64,000 nucleotides of DNA, from positions 8,881,001 to 8,945,000 of the forward strand of contig CM034398.1 of the NCBI GenBank assembly GCA_019925095.2, given 5' to 3'. The translations under genes were made by a program, and so were the position numbers. Of this stretch, positions 15,001 to 30,000 are shown one piece after another. Under the pieces are notes generated by a model that was not told where the DNA came from, ran no database searches, and saw only the letters and a list, made by a program, of their open reading frames with translations. Every line of letters starts with the position of its first letter. Within the stretch, counting starts at the first letter, position 1. The stretch comes from Dendrolimus kikuchii (taxonomy: Eukaryota; Arthropoda; Insecta; Lepidoptera; Lasiocampidae).

Positions 15001-18000
15001 AAATTTCATCCATATAAGAAATCAGTAATGTTAATTATTAGTTAATATATGACTGATGTAAGTATACTTTGTGTTGAAGTCAAAATTCATCTAAAATGTG
15101 CACCTATTTATAGAAAAATAGCTACATGTCTTACTCATTCATTAGAAACTGATTAAAATAATATTAATTACTTATTTGATAATTTGGTACAATCAATAAA
15201 TCAGCAACCTATATTACTTTCTTAATAATCTATAATACAAGTAAAGTATCTCATACAAATACATACAAATAAAGGAACAGACATTGCACCACTGCCCTGG
15301 CGGTTAGATAGTGTGTTTGATTGCTAATGTATGTTATGGATCTGATCTTATACAACAAATTACCGGAAAATATGAAACTCTCCAGTAGTTTTAAATATAT
15401 TCACTTGCCGGCTTAAAAGTGATTAATTAAGCACATCTATGGCTTGAATAATTTCATGGAATATGAAGATTTGTGACAAATACCTTAATGATTGTAAATC
15501 TCTTAATAATATGATTTTGATGTGTAACATAGTTACTAATATGAAAAATTATGAGTTAAATAAGGACTATGCGAGTAATTAAATAGACACTTTATATCTT
15601 TTTTTTTCAGGTTCAGAAAAAATTAGCAACAACTTTTCTGCATAAGCAAGGGTTATGCTTGATCATAGAATTTTATGACTTATCCACTGCAGTTTACATG
15701 AAAACTTTATGTATAGAAAAAACCAAATGCTAGCCTGCAGAAAAAAGAAAAAGATAAAACTGAACATTTCTGAAAAGATTATATAATATGTCCTAAATTA
15801 TTATTAATAAGTGTTTAAGTAAATAAACAAGTTTAACTGCTAAAAGTTATTTATTATTTCATCATGCAAAACAATAAGTCAAAAGATATATTTTATTAAT
15901 CAATTCATATAAATATAGGGCACATAAAAATTTATAACTCACAATAGTTTGCTTTCAGTATAGAAACCATCTTATTCTTATAACTCGTAATGTGAACTCT
16001 TAAGACATCAGTCAAAGTAAAGCTAAAATATTTTTGGAGGAATGTTAAATATTCATATATCGTTTACATGAATTATAACTAATAACTAATTATGAATGTC
16101 AAAGAAGCAAGTGAGGTGTGTAAGAATAAGCCTAAATGGCGCTCTGTTGTTCGTGCCTACCCCGCAAGGGAACTGGCGTGAAGTTATGTATGTGTGTATA
16201 ACTAATAACATCTAGATTTATGTATATATAAAAATAAGTTATTTAAAATAGCCATCCTTGTTTTCAATTAATTAAGCTTTAAAGATATAGGCCATTCTTC
16301 TATGGTGGTACTAATCTTTTCAATCAGTTTCCATTTATTGATTTGGGCTCGCTTGTGATAAATTCAGGTTCTGGTGAATTTTTGTATGCCATTAGCTCCA
16401 ATGCAGTTCATAAAGAATACTCCAAAGAATTCAAGTCAGAACACAAATTGGCTTGCAACCAAAGTTGGATTGAATTAGCTTCATGGGAGGGTAAAGAGTC
16501 CTGTTGGAAAATCCACTGCTATCCAGCGAATAAAGTAACACTTAATGCATAAATCATTGTTTCCAATATGTGATTTTGGACGTCCTTATAACTTCTGGCG
16601 CAAGGTGTATTGTTTTGCCAGTTAAATTTTCTTCCACCGTGATGATCTTCTCATCAGTAAACCGGTTATTTTTTGGATCGTATCTCTTGAAAAGATTTCG
16701 ACATCGTTCCAATCGCCATTTACGAAGACGCTCGTTTATATAATGCACTTTTCTTTGACTTTTAGTTAGAGATCATATGTAAGTATTCTCTTTACAGATA
16801 TTTAAGAAATATTGGTCTGAAGAGATAATATATACATAATTTTATTCTGGAGTACGTCGAATAAAATGTTTGTTTATGTTGATGTTGTATGACATAACAA
16901 TGACATAAAAAGGAAAATGTCGGTCATTTTGTATTTTGAAACTGAATGGCTACGGTATTCATATGCATTTCACCAGACGTAAATGACGTCATAGGATTTA
17001 GTAAGGTCAAATAAAGGTCAAACGCATTTCTTTCAAAATACAAGGGGATTGTAGGTTTTTTGGAATTTTAACTAGACAGAAATGATTAGGAACACTATTC
17101 CTCGAAATGGTTTTTCATAAAGCTAAATTGAAAAAAAGTGAACAATCCCCATTGTTCGGGTGCTTAAAAATTAACTTATTCTGACACAGTTTTTACTTAA
17201 ACGATAGCTTAATTTTTTTAAATCCTGCGGTACTTTGTGTCCCGGGAATCCCTCGGGAATTTCATTTTAAGCGCTGAAGAAGTCTCGGGCATATCCTAGT
17301 AAGCTTATAAAGTTCTTTACAGTACAGCCTGTTCAATCAAAGCTCCTCTATTCCAAAAGTAATAATGGTAAGGCAGTACGGTAATACAAATAATAAATCT
17401 TACGGAAAACAAAAGCCGAAGAGCTCTAGAGGTATATTAACCAATATATCGGTCCACACCCATAGTTTATGTTTGTAATATCTTCGGCGACATTTATATG
17501 GATCCATTATAAGTTCGCCATGTTTGCTGATGTAGCCCTGTAAGTTATTTTCGGATGAAATAACTGCAACAGCAACGTTATTTTCTATATATAGAAAAAA
17601 CTCAAATATATTTTTTTTGTTGAAAGTATTATCTTTTTTTAGTTTTGGAAGCTTACCTAATTTTTATTTTATTCGTAATTTCATTAACATATTATGTAGC
17701 GGGGTATAAAATACACGATATTTTTCGAAAAAAATTGCTATGACACAGTACATGACAGAATTAGATCATACAAAAGTGATTTCCCATTCAAAGACGGTCT
17801 GGAAGAAATCGCTCATGTCAATAAGACCACCACGAGTACTTTGTTTGTTACATTATTAACATAATTTTATTTTTACGATGTGTGCAATAAACTATATAGG
17901 TGATAAATAGATACAGACCGATATATGTGTGGCCATGCATTTGCTCTTTAAAACTGTAGTCGCAAAATGAAGTGTCACAACACGCATCTCTGAAATACGG

Positions 18001-21000
18001 TTTATTACTATGTACCTGATGCATTGTGAGGAATGTCTTGATATAAAAGAATATATCAAAAATAGCTTGAAGCCAAAAAATTAAATAGCAATTGTTCAGT
18101 GTCACCAACTCATATAAACCAACTACATAGTTCACCGTAGTCATAAAACACGTTGTATAGCCAAATCCCTGCAACATATTTTTTTAAATAGTTTATTCCA
18201 TTACTTGCAACAAATATTTTGTAAAAAATATAACATACAGTCGATTAAGAAAGATAATTGAGGATTTTACTTTAATTGCGGCGGTTAATTCACCATTTAT
18301 AACATCTAGATATATTTATATCCTTTTCAAGAGAAATAATCACTTAAGAAGCCTACCTTAGCAAGCAAGACTGATATAAGCATAAATAAAAACAAAATAA
18401 ATAATAAAGGTTGTTGCGGAGATTACCTGTTCAATGAAAGGTTTCGATGATGCTAATAATGGAAATTTTATTCAGGATTGGAAAACATGTAACTTTCCGT
18501 TTAGTGGCAGATAGAAAAATTAAGTAAGAACCAAATACAGAGTACTTCAGGACACAACCAAATTTAAAATAATTAGAAAAATATATCTAAGAAGCCGTGG
18601 TAGAGTATTGGCTAGCGCACGCGTCCCAAACTCAAAGGGCGCGGGTTCGATCCTGGTCGGAACGCATGCACCACTTAAGCAGTGTTCTGACCTAATATGC
18701 ATATTGTCACAATTACCACGTCCTAACAACGGTGAAGGAAAACATCGTGATGCAACCTGCACATCGAAATAACCGATTTGTCAAATCTACCAAGCCGCCT
18801 TGGACAAGCGTGGCGGGTATACAGTCCGTTCCTGTAATGGGAGGCCCGAGCCCAGGAGTGGGATATTTATGGGCTGTTATTATAATATTATATTTATATA
18901 CAATGCAAAAGTGGATGGATGCAGAAGTCGTGGAAGGCCACGACACACCTTCCATGATCAAATTGATCGTGTACTAGCAGAAGGTGATGTCAGGAGCCTT
19001 AAGAACAGACGAGTTTGCATGATAAGAGTTATGAATGTCAAAGAGGCAAGTGAGGTGTGTAAGAATAAGCCTAAATGGCACTCTGTTGTTCGTGCCTACC
19101 CCGCAAGGGCACTGGCGTGAAGTTATGTATATATGTATGTATATTTATATATCTAAAAAGGTATGTATAAAAAAAGAGTACGCAATAAAGACTATTGAAT
19201 ATATGTATATACTTGGAATAATATTGAAAACGGTACAACTGAAATTACTTAGAATGAAAGAACATCAAAATACCTGGAATAGTAACGAGCCCGGTCTGAG
19301 CAAATTAGAGACATGTGTGTAACTCTGATACGTCATTACGCTAGCCGAAGACTTGGCCTGGCTCATTACGGACTGGGAACTGCGCAGTGGAACCAGACCT
19401 GCCCAACAAGGGTAGTACGGTAACATGATAGTTTGATCACACCTTCATCCCTTTACGAACATGATTACTTAACAGCACGGACGTTGCAGGCCAGAGGCAA
19501 TTTGTTCTATATTTGAGAACGGAGAGCACTTTTGCCAAATTAGCTACTTTCTCGTTAGAATAGGTAAAGAAATTTGTAGACTTCACTTGTCTAAACTATT
19601 GAAAAGTATTAAATTTTATTCCCGATTGTAATTTTAACATTTCAAATGTAAGATACAAGTTTTAAATGTTCATAATTATTGCGTATTTTCCCAAATATAA
19701 TATCATAGTTATTATAAATAAAATTTTATCCGTGCAGGAACGGAGAAAGAATACAATTTCCTGCGGCCTGGCGGCCTGAAGTAAGAGGCGACTAAACAAC
19801 CCACAGCCAGGTGTATTTGCTCGACTGGATGGCGACCACCCCTGGTCTAGAGTATGCCGCCATAACAACCTTGTGTTGTGTTCCGGCATTAGTGACCAGG
19901 TTCCAGTCTCCTTTAAAAGAACAGCAGCGCATTTGTAGCACCTTTGGTGTTGCAAATGTCCATAGGCGATGGTAACCGCTTTCCGTCAAGTGGACCGTCT
20001 GCCTGTCTGCAGAACTCCTGCAATAAAAATAAATAAAGTAACTGCAAATCTGATTTTGAATGCAATTATGATTTCGACTTTTTTAACGAGCTTACAAAAG
20101 AATTATTAATAAGTGAAGTATAAATTGTACAATAATACCAGTTCAGCAGAGCTTTATGCAAATATGTGACTATAATTTTAGTCAATACAATCACAGCTGT
20201 GTTGTACCTAAACTTTCTTCAAAATAAAACAGCGTTTATTCAAACTAAATTCCACTAAAGAACATTTTTGAAGGGCATCGTACTCGGTACAAATTATAAA
20301 ATTAAGTGTACTTCCTCATTTATGTATACCGTTTCGCAACTTGCTATTGCTGTTTTAAGGAGACGAAACAGCAAGAAACCTCCAGTATCATTAAAAGTTG
20401 CACCAACGGGTTAGTTTGGAATAAATAAAATACCTGATATTTCCCATGACTTAAAGATACAGCCTGTTTGACTCATATGTATATTAAGAATCGCGATCAT
20501 ACAGATATAGACGCATATGTGTATTTTTAATTCTTTACAAAATTGCAAACCTGCTACTTCAAATCTACTCGAGCCACTTCTTGAATCGAAACCAGATTCT
20601 AATGATAATAGATCTAATTCAGAATCATCTGCAAACAACAACACAATAATAAATATCGCTTAATCTCGCTAGATCGTCTACGTAGACTTTTGCTCCAGGG
20701 TATTAAATTATAATCTCTCGCATTTTTCAATATAAAAGTAAATTACGTTCATCTCACTTTTCAGTCCGCGCATAAGAAAGGTCTGCAGAGGTGCAAAAGG
20801 TTCACTGTTTCTGTCATTCGGCTATAGAACTATGTAAAGTAAAGAATCGGAAATATCCCATACCTATTTATATTTAATTTTAATTGAAATTTTACCACAA
20901 TTATGATAATATTATAAATAATGTAAATTTTACGAGTTAAATCTGCACGCCAAGCTGGCATCAACATGTGTAATTAAATATAATTATTGTAACACCTTTT

Positions 21001-24000
21001 AAACCATGTTATTTGCAATAAATAAATTTGATTTTGAACCTAAAAAATTATATATATAATACATATCTGAATCTAGGTGGTAGAGCTTAAAAATACATTC
21101 AACGAAAATTGGTAAACACCAATTTTCGTTGAATGTATTTTTAAGCTCTACAACCTAGATTTTTTTCTCAGAATTTTCTACCTTATACTTTAAAAGTTAA
21201 AGGATGGCGATACAATTTTCACAACATTAGGAGCAAATATCTCGATACTTATTGACTTTGTTAAAAAAGTCATTAAGCAAAGTAGCTGTATCTTTCAAGG
21301 TATTTCTAACAATAAAACCACACGACTATGTACAATTTTCAACCTTTAGTTATATGTATGGCGGCAACCCATTATCTTTATTTTTCTCGCGATTTTAATA
21401 CATGAATTTATAGCGCCATACAGACAACCGTTTCTTACCAAATTTCATCCATGTAGATCTAGTAACTATAATAGAACGCTAAAACAGTATTATTATAATA
21501 TAAGTATAATTATAATACAAGTATAATTATTATAGAAGTATAATTATTATAGAAGTATAGTTATTATAGAAGTATGCTTATTATAGAAGTATAATTATTA
21601 TAGAAGTATAATTATAATAGATTGCTAAAAACAGTAAACTAATAAACACTGAGTTTAGAATCCTGAATCAGTTCACGTAGTTGATATAAAGATGAGCCGA
21701 AGAATAAACTCATTATTATACTTAAATACTAAAAATGATAAAAATAGCATCAAAATAATATTATCCGTGTAAAACATTGTTATTTACTACCAAAATAAGT
21801 TGTTTCGTAAAGAAAAAATATACCTGAAGATACATCGTCTAAAATATCCATATTTATTGGCAAAATGTAATCCATCGAAGTTTCGAAGGCTTTGTTCAAA
21901 GGTTCTTGGATCTTGGGATAATATTTGACCAAATTGAAAAAGGTAGGGCTCGGTATGACCAACAAATCTAAACTTCTACTTGCGTATATTGACACTTTCG
22001 AACAAGATATCGGTTGCTGGCAAACAAATAGTACTTATATAAATGTTATTTAAATACGTTCAATGACCTATTATAATGATTATGATTCTGTCTGCAATAT
22101 ATTGGAGATAATGAACCAATCTATTTTTATATAACATAATTAATCGGAAGGGGGTGTCTAATTTGTAAAGTCAATTTAAAAAAGAAAAACAATAAGGGGG
22201 AAAATTTGAACGAGCATATTCCGAAAATGTAACTTAGAATTTTCATTTGTGTGACTGTTAGAGAATCACGTAATAACTGCTGAATGGAATAAAATGAAAC
22301 TCAACACAGAGCTAATTTATATCCAGGGTCAAGACTTAGGATACTTTTTGTCCCGATATGGACGTCGTTGCCCTGAGATAGACGAATATAGCCAAAAAAA
22401 TGACGCTGCGATCGCGTTTTATTGTTGCCGCCTTTACAAGTCCCTAAGAAACACGTCAACATGGCAACATGAATGACATTCTTCTGGCACTGCTATGGCC
22501 TAAAATATAACAAAAGAAAAGCCAAAGAGCAAATTAATTGAAAATAGAAGATTGCAAATAAAAATACAGACAATGATGAAATTAAAAAGTTATAAAAACA
22601 CTTTACAATTGAAAATTTCCTTTATAAATGAATAAATATGTACCCCAGTAAAATTTCCAAACATTCCACCAGGGCCCATGCATGTAATCATTTCATTGTA
22701 CGAAGACAAAACATCCACCTGCAATAATAAAGATAATTCACAAATAAAAAGAATTAAAGTTCATTTATTTCAAATAATTCAACCCTACCTTGCCCCGATA
22801 TATGATATAAATGTAGGGCTGTATGTCCTTGTATTGAATGAGAGTTTCGCCTTTCAAGAAATACATTTCGTTAAGGTGTTGTGTGATGACCCTGATGAAT
22901 GACCGCTCCACTTTACCAAACAGTGGCACTTCTCTTAGAGCTTTCTCGTACATGAACACCAAAGTATCTTCCATTAACGCAGAATTTAAACGTCGACATA
23001 TTTGCTGCAAAACATAAAATAATGATGATGATGACGAATTCATATTTAATCCAATCAGAGTCTCTGTCCTACTAGTAGACGAATATATTAATGACTAGCG
23101 GCCCATCGCGGTTTCACCCGCGCTCCTCCACACTCCCGTGGTATACAGCCTCATGTTAGCCTATGACACTCCCTGTTAACGTAGCTTTCTAATAGCAAAA
23201 TAATTTTTAAAATCGGTTTAGTATATCCAGAGATTAGCCCCTACAATGTCACGAAGTCACAAATTTTACTTCTTTATAATATTTTTATTAATGATAATAC
23301 AATAAAATAAGAGAATGACATTACAATTTTCAAACATTTCTTTTTTATTTATCTGACATGTATACTACTTAATGTAGTAAATTTGGAAGCATTAGTGTAC
23401 GGTAGGGTATTAGGGGCATCAAGACATTTAGTTATTGTAAGCATTTGCACGTCATATAAATGACAAAACATACTGGAAACTTTATATTATACACCTATTC
23501 AGTACCAATGTTTATGCAAATAAAGATTGGTTGATTGAAAGAATTTTTGAAACTTTATATCACAAAGTTACAGAATTAACTATCTTATACTTATAATTCC
23601 AAAAGTTATATGCGGAAGGACACAAGTCATATACAAGATTTTCCATGTATGGTAAATACATAAAAAAAAATTCAAGGCGATTTACATGTATGGCGGCCGG
23701 ACGAAATTTTTTACAATTTTGCTACACTATTATTTAGTAGAATGATAAAATTAATACCTTCCTCTTGAACGTTGTATACTTATTATATATATATATATAT
23801 ATTACTAGCTGTCTCGGCAGACGTTGTTCTGCCCTGAAGAAATAAAATTTAGAACCCGATTCCAACGCCACCTACCGGGTCCAAATGTAAGCTATCCTAT
23901 CTTTCAAGTCGGATCAAACTGCACACGGTGTGCAAATTTGATTAAAATCTGTCGAGTAGTTTAGGAGTCCATCGCGGACAAACAACGTGACAAGTAATTT

Positions 24001-27000
24001 ATATATATTAAGATTATATATACCCAGTAGATTACGCAAAAAATGAGTTTGACATACAAAGACGAACAGACAGACGAATGAAAATGAAATGACTGAATAA
24101 TGAAAAATGACAACGGAACTCTAGAAAGATCGAAATAAAGTGGTTCAAGTTTTGTAAGATGATTCGATCCAAGCATCTAAAACATCAAGCACATAATAAA
24201 GTGCTAATTCACTCCCACATGACTCGCACAGTATTTCATCACATGACTGCTTTATTCATATTTTCACGACCACACCTGGGACCACCCGAAGAAATTGATC
24301 AAAAAATAAATGAACATCATTTATCAATATTTAGGGAAATATTGTTTACGCTGTGGTTAACACCCAGTAAATATTGCATTCGTTTTGATGTATTACGTAA
24401 TAATTCTACAGATATGATCATTTGTTATCTGTTCTGAAACTCGGAGCTTGTTCACGCCCTAGTTTGAACGAAACAATTTATCATCATTCGTTATTATTGC
24501 AAAGAACACAAGGTAACTAAGTACTGTCTTTTCTTTCGATGAATCGGAAGGACCGTTAATTCGCACGCTAAAGTCAGCTAATATTAGACGGATCAACTAA
24601 ATTGAATCTATTTGGTAGAAAGGTAGAAAACTGAAAGGATACAACGCCATTCAATGACATTTAATGAATCAAGTTTATGTTTACATGGATCACTTTGGTT
24701 GATTCATCCAAATTGAAACACAGAAATGATCCGTCTAAAGCCTGTAGCTTTATGGACCGCAGTCTGTTTTTCGAAAAGTTTATCTATTTTAGGTGAATAG
24801 ATATCTTTTAAAAAATTGGGCAAAGTGCACACGTTACAATAAATTCTAATATTATCTATTATCTGTAATATGATAAATCTCTAGAGTGGTCGAGTACGGT
24901 TTTCATTTAACATTTTTCACTGTTTTAGGGTATCCTAATGCTTTCGATTAATCGAGAATTTTCAAGTCATTGCTTGTGTATTAGATTATGTAAAATAACT
25001 TTAAGCACACAAACTGTTAACCAAACAAGAAAAGCTTAATCATCTAAATTAACACTCACTTGTTCACTTGATGTCAATTACGACTTATGAAAAGATTTAA
25101 TTATAGTCGTCATATTTTTAAATTAAGATATATACCTACAGTTAAAAGTCCTATTGTTGACATTCTAAAATATATGATAGCGAATATGTATTTATAGGAG
25201 ATGTCATGAAACTATAGTTGTAGTAATTACTTATATAATAATGTTATATTTTAATAGATTATTAACTATTATTATGTCTTTGAAGACCACGGACCATAAA
25301 AATGGCCCGGACATTTGCAGGGCTTGCGTGGGGCCATGGGAAGGCCAACACGTAGAGGCCCCTTGACAAATTTAATGTAAATGTGGCGTGACACTGACCG
25401 GCGATTATCCCTGTCTACACCATATAGTAATGCATGTATTAACTGTGCAAATAATTGTATACCATGTAAAACTTTGATAGTTGTGAAAATAAGTTGTTTA
25501 TTGTTATGAAAACCTTGTTCCCGCAAACATTCGCTGTTCAAAGATGGCGCCACCGATCGCTTCCCGCAAGTTTTGGCGCAAAAGTATAAAAACGGGTAGT
25601 GTTTGTAGGGAAACATTGATTCCATCTCGATATATGTATCAACAAAGCTTAAAGTGAAGTATAGTCCATTATTAGAATTGAGTTTAGACTTGGAAAGTGA
25701 AATAAATTGTTGCTATAGTGCATTGTATTTTTCTGAAGCCCGGCGTCCCACACTTTCTGAGTTCAAATATAATCTTGCGTAGAACATAATATTAGTTCAG
25801 ATTGGAACGCTAAGATACGCTACGTAGGTTGGTACAGAATTTAGACAGGATGTACGTAAGCGGCTTGCATCTATCTTGTTTCATCTTAGTTTCCGTGCAC
25901 TATATAGGTACATAGCTAAGACCGCATGTAACATAACCGCATTGTGTGGAAGTAATTTGAGTTAGTTACAATACTTAATAACCTAATAATTCGTTCGTTG
26001 AAATTGAGTATGAGAACCATAATTATAATTTCATTTTAATATAATGTGAAAGTCTCTCTATTTGGCTGTTTTTTTTCAGTGCATTGGGAACGTACTGACT
26101 TTCATGAAATTTAGTTTGTGTAATTTAGTAATGCTGTTGAATATTGAATACTTTTTATAACATTTTTTTAACAAAAACAAAATAGACTTCAATCTGAAAA
26201 GCATAAATAAATATTTAATTATATTTATTTTATCCTTTAATTAATTTAAAAATATGTTTTCTGCTTTTTAGTTGAATAGTTTTAGAAATAATATATTAAG
26301 TGCCTGTAGAAGTTGTACTACTGGCATGCATATTGCCTCTAGAAGAGTGTAGGCGCTCGACGTTCTTCAACAACGGTTGCTCTCGATTTCCCTAGGACCC
26401 ATTCATCAGCTCTTGACTTGGTGACAATGAAACCACTTCAGAAGAATGCTGTTTCGAATAAATTTAAAAAAATTGGAAATCGGTCCACCATTGTCAGGAA
26501 AACCGCGTAGCAAACATACAAGAAAAAACATCAAACAAATTGAAACCCTCTTCTTTTCGACGTCGGTTAAAAACAGATATCAAGTTTACGCGAGCATAGT
26601 CATCACAGTCATACAAGAAGAACAATAAGGAATGGCAATCTCATAGTATAAAACGCGTAACTCTTTAAAGCTCCTAAATTGGCATATGTATATCACGTGA
26701 CAATGCAATATTATGGTACCATGGAGCTGATCTGATGATGGAATCAGAAGGTAGGAACAGGAATAGGAACTACTCTACTAAAGAAGATAGACCCGTCGTG
26801 TTTGGCCTCGTTTTACTTGTCTTGGCCAGCACTCTGCTGCTACATGATATCCAGGATCTCAAAAGTTTGTATTTCAAAAACTTTTTAAAAAAGCTTATTT
26901 TTATTTAAAACAATGACTACGGAGCTCTACGTAGAGTAAAGGATATCAATTGGCTAAAAAACAAATAAGAAAATAGTATCTATACGACACTACTCACACA

Positions 27001-30000
27001 TTTTATACAATCCAAAGTAGCTTACCTGGGGATTGCTTCCATTAGTCCTCTTCCAGACATATTCAAAATATTTCAACGTTTTCGCTGTGAGAGTTGGTTC
27101 AACGTTCTCCTGATATAGAAACTCGGCCAAATCCTTTGTTTTTTCCTACGATACACGCGAGAACTGGAGCTCGTTAAAACTAATATAATTACAGTCTGTA
27201 CTGTAACTGGAAAGTCGTTATATTTTTAATGGTGGAAGTTGGGCCATTATGCCGAAAACATACTACTATAGCACGTGTATGCTTAACCTAGGAATTCAAC
27301 TGAGAGTAACCTAATTAACTTTTTTCACGTTCCCGTTTTACAACTTTATTATTTATGTTTGAGACTACTTGTAAATTACCCTTTATCTATAATATTATAC
27401 AATTCTAAACATGATGTATCTGTACATTGAAGTTATTAAAAAAAAACTGGAATAGACATACTGAAATAAACGACAGAGAACACGATGCTGTTTTTAAAAT
27501 TTCTTTCCTGTTTGCCGGTTTATTTGTTTGCTTGGGACTCACGTAAAAACTACTGGACCGATTTCGATGCGGTTTTTCCTGATCTATAGTTAATTCTTAG
27601 ACTTAAAATCGGCACTACTTCTTATCCTGGCAATTCCGCGAGAATTTTCTGGGAATGAATTAAAATGGCCAGATTAAAAAAAAATGCCAGTGATTTTTTC
27701 ACCGATCAAAAGCAAATATTATGTAATAAAATGTGTGATATTTTTTGTTCGAGGGCATAAAAATTAAAGAAAGAAAGAAAATAATTATTTTTTTAAAATT
27801 TCTTATACTGACACAGTTTTCACTAAAACGATAGCTTACATTCTTTGAAAAAGCTGCGATAGTTTATGTCCCGGGAATCTCGCGGAAATTGCAAGTCAAG
27901 TGTAGACGAAGTTGCGAGCATATCCTAGTGTAATATAACAATTAATAACCTAATATAAAATATAATAAATTAAACTATTTCTAAAAATATAAATAAAACT
28001 ATAAAGCTAATAAAATTATATAAATATAAAAATATAAATTAATGACGGTGTTTAAAGTTGTTGTCAGTGTGTTAGAAAGTTCGTTCTGAATAGACTTCGA
28101 TACGGCATCAGTTAATGGCCGGTTCCAAAATCTTACCGACCGCTCATTTGCCTTACTATTGGTTAAAATTAGACATAAGCTCCATACAAGTAATGTCAAA
28201 ATACAAGCGAAAGTAAGGCAAGTGACTAAATAGTAATAAGAACCAACCATAAAACAACACATGGTAATAATATATAATGTATTTAAATCTTAATAAAAGT
28301 TAAAAAAAACTGAATTGAAGCTGTAGTTCGCTTAAAAACTTCTGAATTATTAATATCAGAGAGTTAAATTCATGAAAATTGAGAATTGTTTGCTAATCTG
28401 TATTCATTAACAAAATTTCATTTTGTTTATATTTTTATTTATTTAAGACAACTCCTCTCTCAAAACTTTTCAAATATAAACAGCACATATACGCGATACC
28501 TATAATTCTAAAGTGCTTGAATAACATGACACTTAAAATATGATTAACGATTCTGTATCCTTCCGTGAGTTATTAATTCGCAGTAGGTAATTATCTACAA
28601 TGTTCATACGAGGTATATAAACAAATTTATTTTCTCTTATAAGCCTCACTCCCAAGCGTGCCACGATTTAATATCCGCTCTGAGATAAATAAGGTTAGGT
28701 ACTTCCAGCTAATACAGATACGTATCTAATATTTATATTATTTATACGCTGTACTTTGCAAGAAATATTTTAGAGATGATCTGTATACTATGGAGGAAGC
28801 TATATTATTTGTCACGAACTAAACGTTTCATTATTAGTACAGTCATTTGGTTCGCAAAAAGAGGTTACCTAGAAAGTTTTCCGAGAGTTTTGAAAATAGG
28901 TAATTTTATAGACTTCGATGTGCTCTTTCCAAGTTCTAACTTTGCCACCTTGTATCTTTGCCGCCCTCGCCGCCATATTTCATAACTAGAGCACGTAAAA
29001 CTATTGTGTCGAGCGATTGTTGAGCATCTCGGGCATGTAAGTGATTTGGTTGCAGCCAGTACACAGTCTACTTCGCGTCGCTCATACGCTAAAACTGTTG
29101 ATTTTAAAATAATCGAAATATGTGCTGGGACACATAGTAGAAGTGAAACTTCAACGAACAAGTGGTAAAATGAATGGCAACGGATAAGTGGCAAAACGAA
29201 TCGCAACAAAATTTTAACTTGAAGTTTCTACTATGTGTCCAAGCACATATTTAAATTTTTCGCAGATTTAATGCTAATTATGATTTGGTTAGTTTAGGTA
29301 CATTTTAATGAATGCATTTTTATTTAAACATATTTTATTTTATCAAAGAAAAAAACTGAATTCGATCCGGAACCAAAAAATGCATCCATAGTCTATTCTA
29401 AAATTATGCCGCCCCTCCATGCGGCCATAACGCTTTTTCATGACAGAAAAAGTCCTAATACCCGTATATATAGAAGTTTCACTTCAAAAAATGTAGGCAA
29501 CTTTCTCTACTTTAATTTTGTACGCAAATTTTTAAACGTAAGATGTCTAAAAAACTGCTGTTAATCGCCATTTTTCCAGTACGGCGAACATACGAGATGG
29601 CAAAGCTGAAATTCGGAAAGAGCACATCGATATCTATAAAATTATTCATTTTCAAAGCTCCCTGAAAACTTTTCAGGTAAAAAAACTACCGAATGACTGT
29701 ACTTTACTATATTTAGAAACATACCGTATGCTCGAGTAAAGAGTGTGCAGCGGCTGATCTGGTAGACGCTACATATCCTAGCATAAAGGCGAAATATAAA
29801 CAACCACTAATTTTCAATATATTCATCAATAGCACATGAACGTTGTTTGAAACGGACACTGGTGTACATCCTAAGCCTATAAATAGTAAACATTAATAAA
29901 AGCGTACTTACAATGATAAATCAATTTTATAATTTAAATATATTAGACCTAAACCTTTACTGTTTGTTTCTGGATCAATTCATTTCAATAACAAAGAAAC

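Noticed and set aside
15950..16012. Exon-like minus stretch at 15950-16045 (TLTDVLRVHITSYKNKMVSI between ATTTTAG and a GTGAGT)
   Set aside because: First taken as the repeat IV S2-S3 linker, but its phase does not fit e31, and the exon at 17404-17537 supplies the linker and S3 with exact phase on both sides.
16343..16552. Plus-strand ORF at 16343-16552
   Set aside because: It is the antisense shadow of the Tc1-like transposase block QQDSLPSHEAN on the minus strand.
18645..18660. Functional tRNA gene at the B box in 18588-18670
   Set aside because: The cloverleaf is incomplete and the sequence continues into a SINE body and LINE tail.
21496..21625. CRISPR-like array from regularly spaced repeats
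   Set aside because: Unit is 17 bp with no unique spacers, in a eukaryotic intron; it is a simple tandem repeat.
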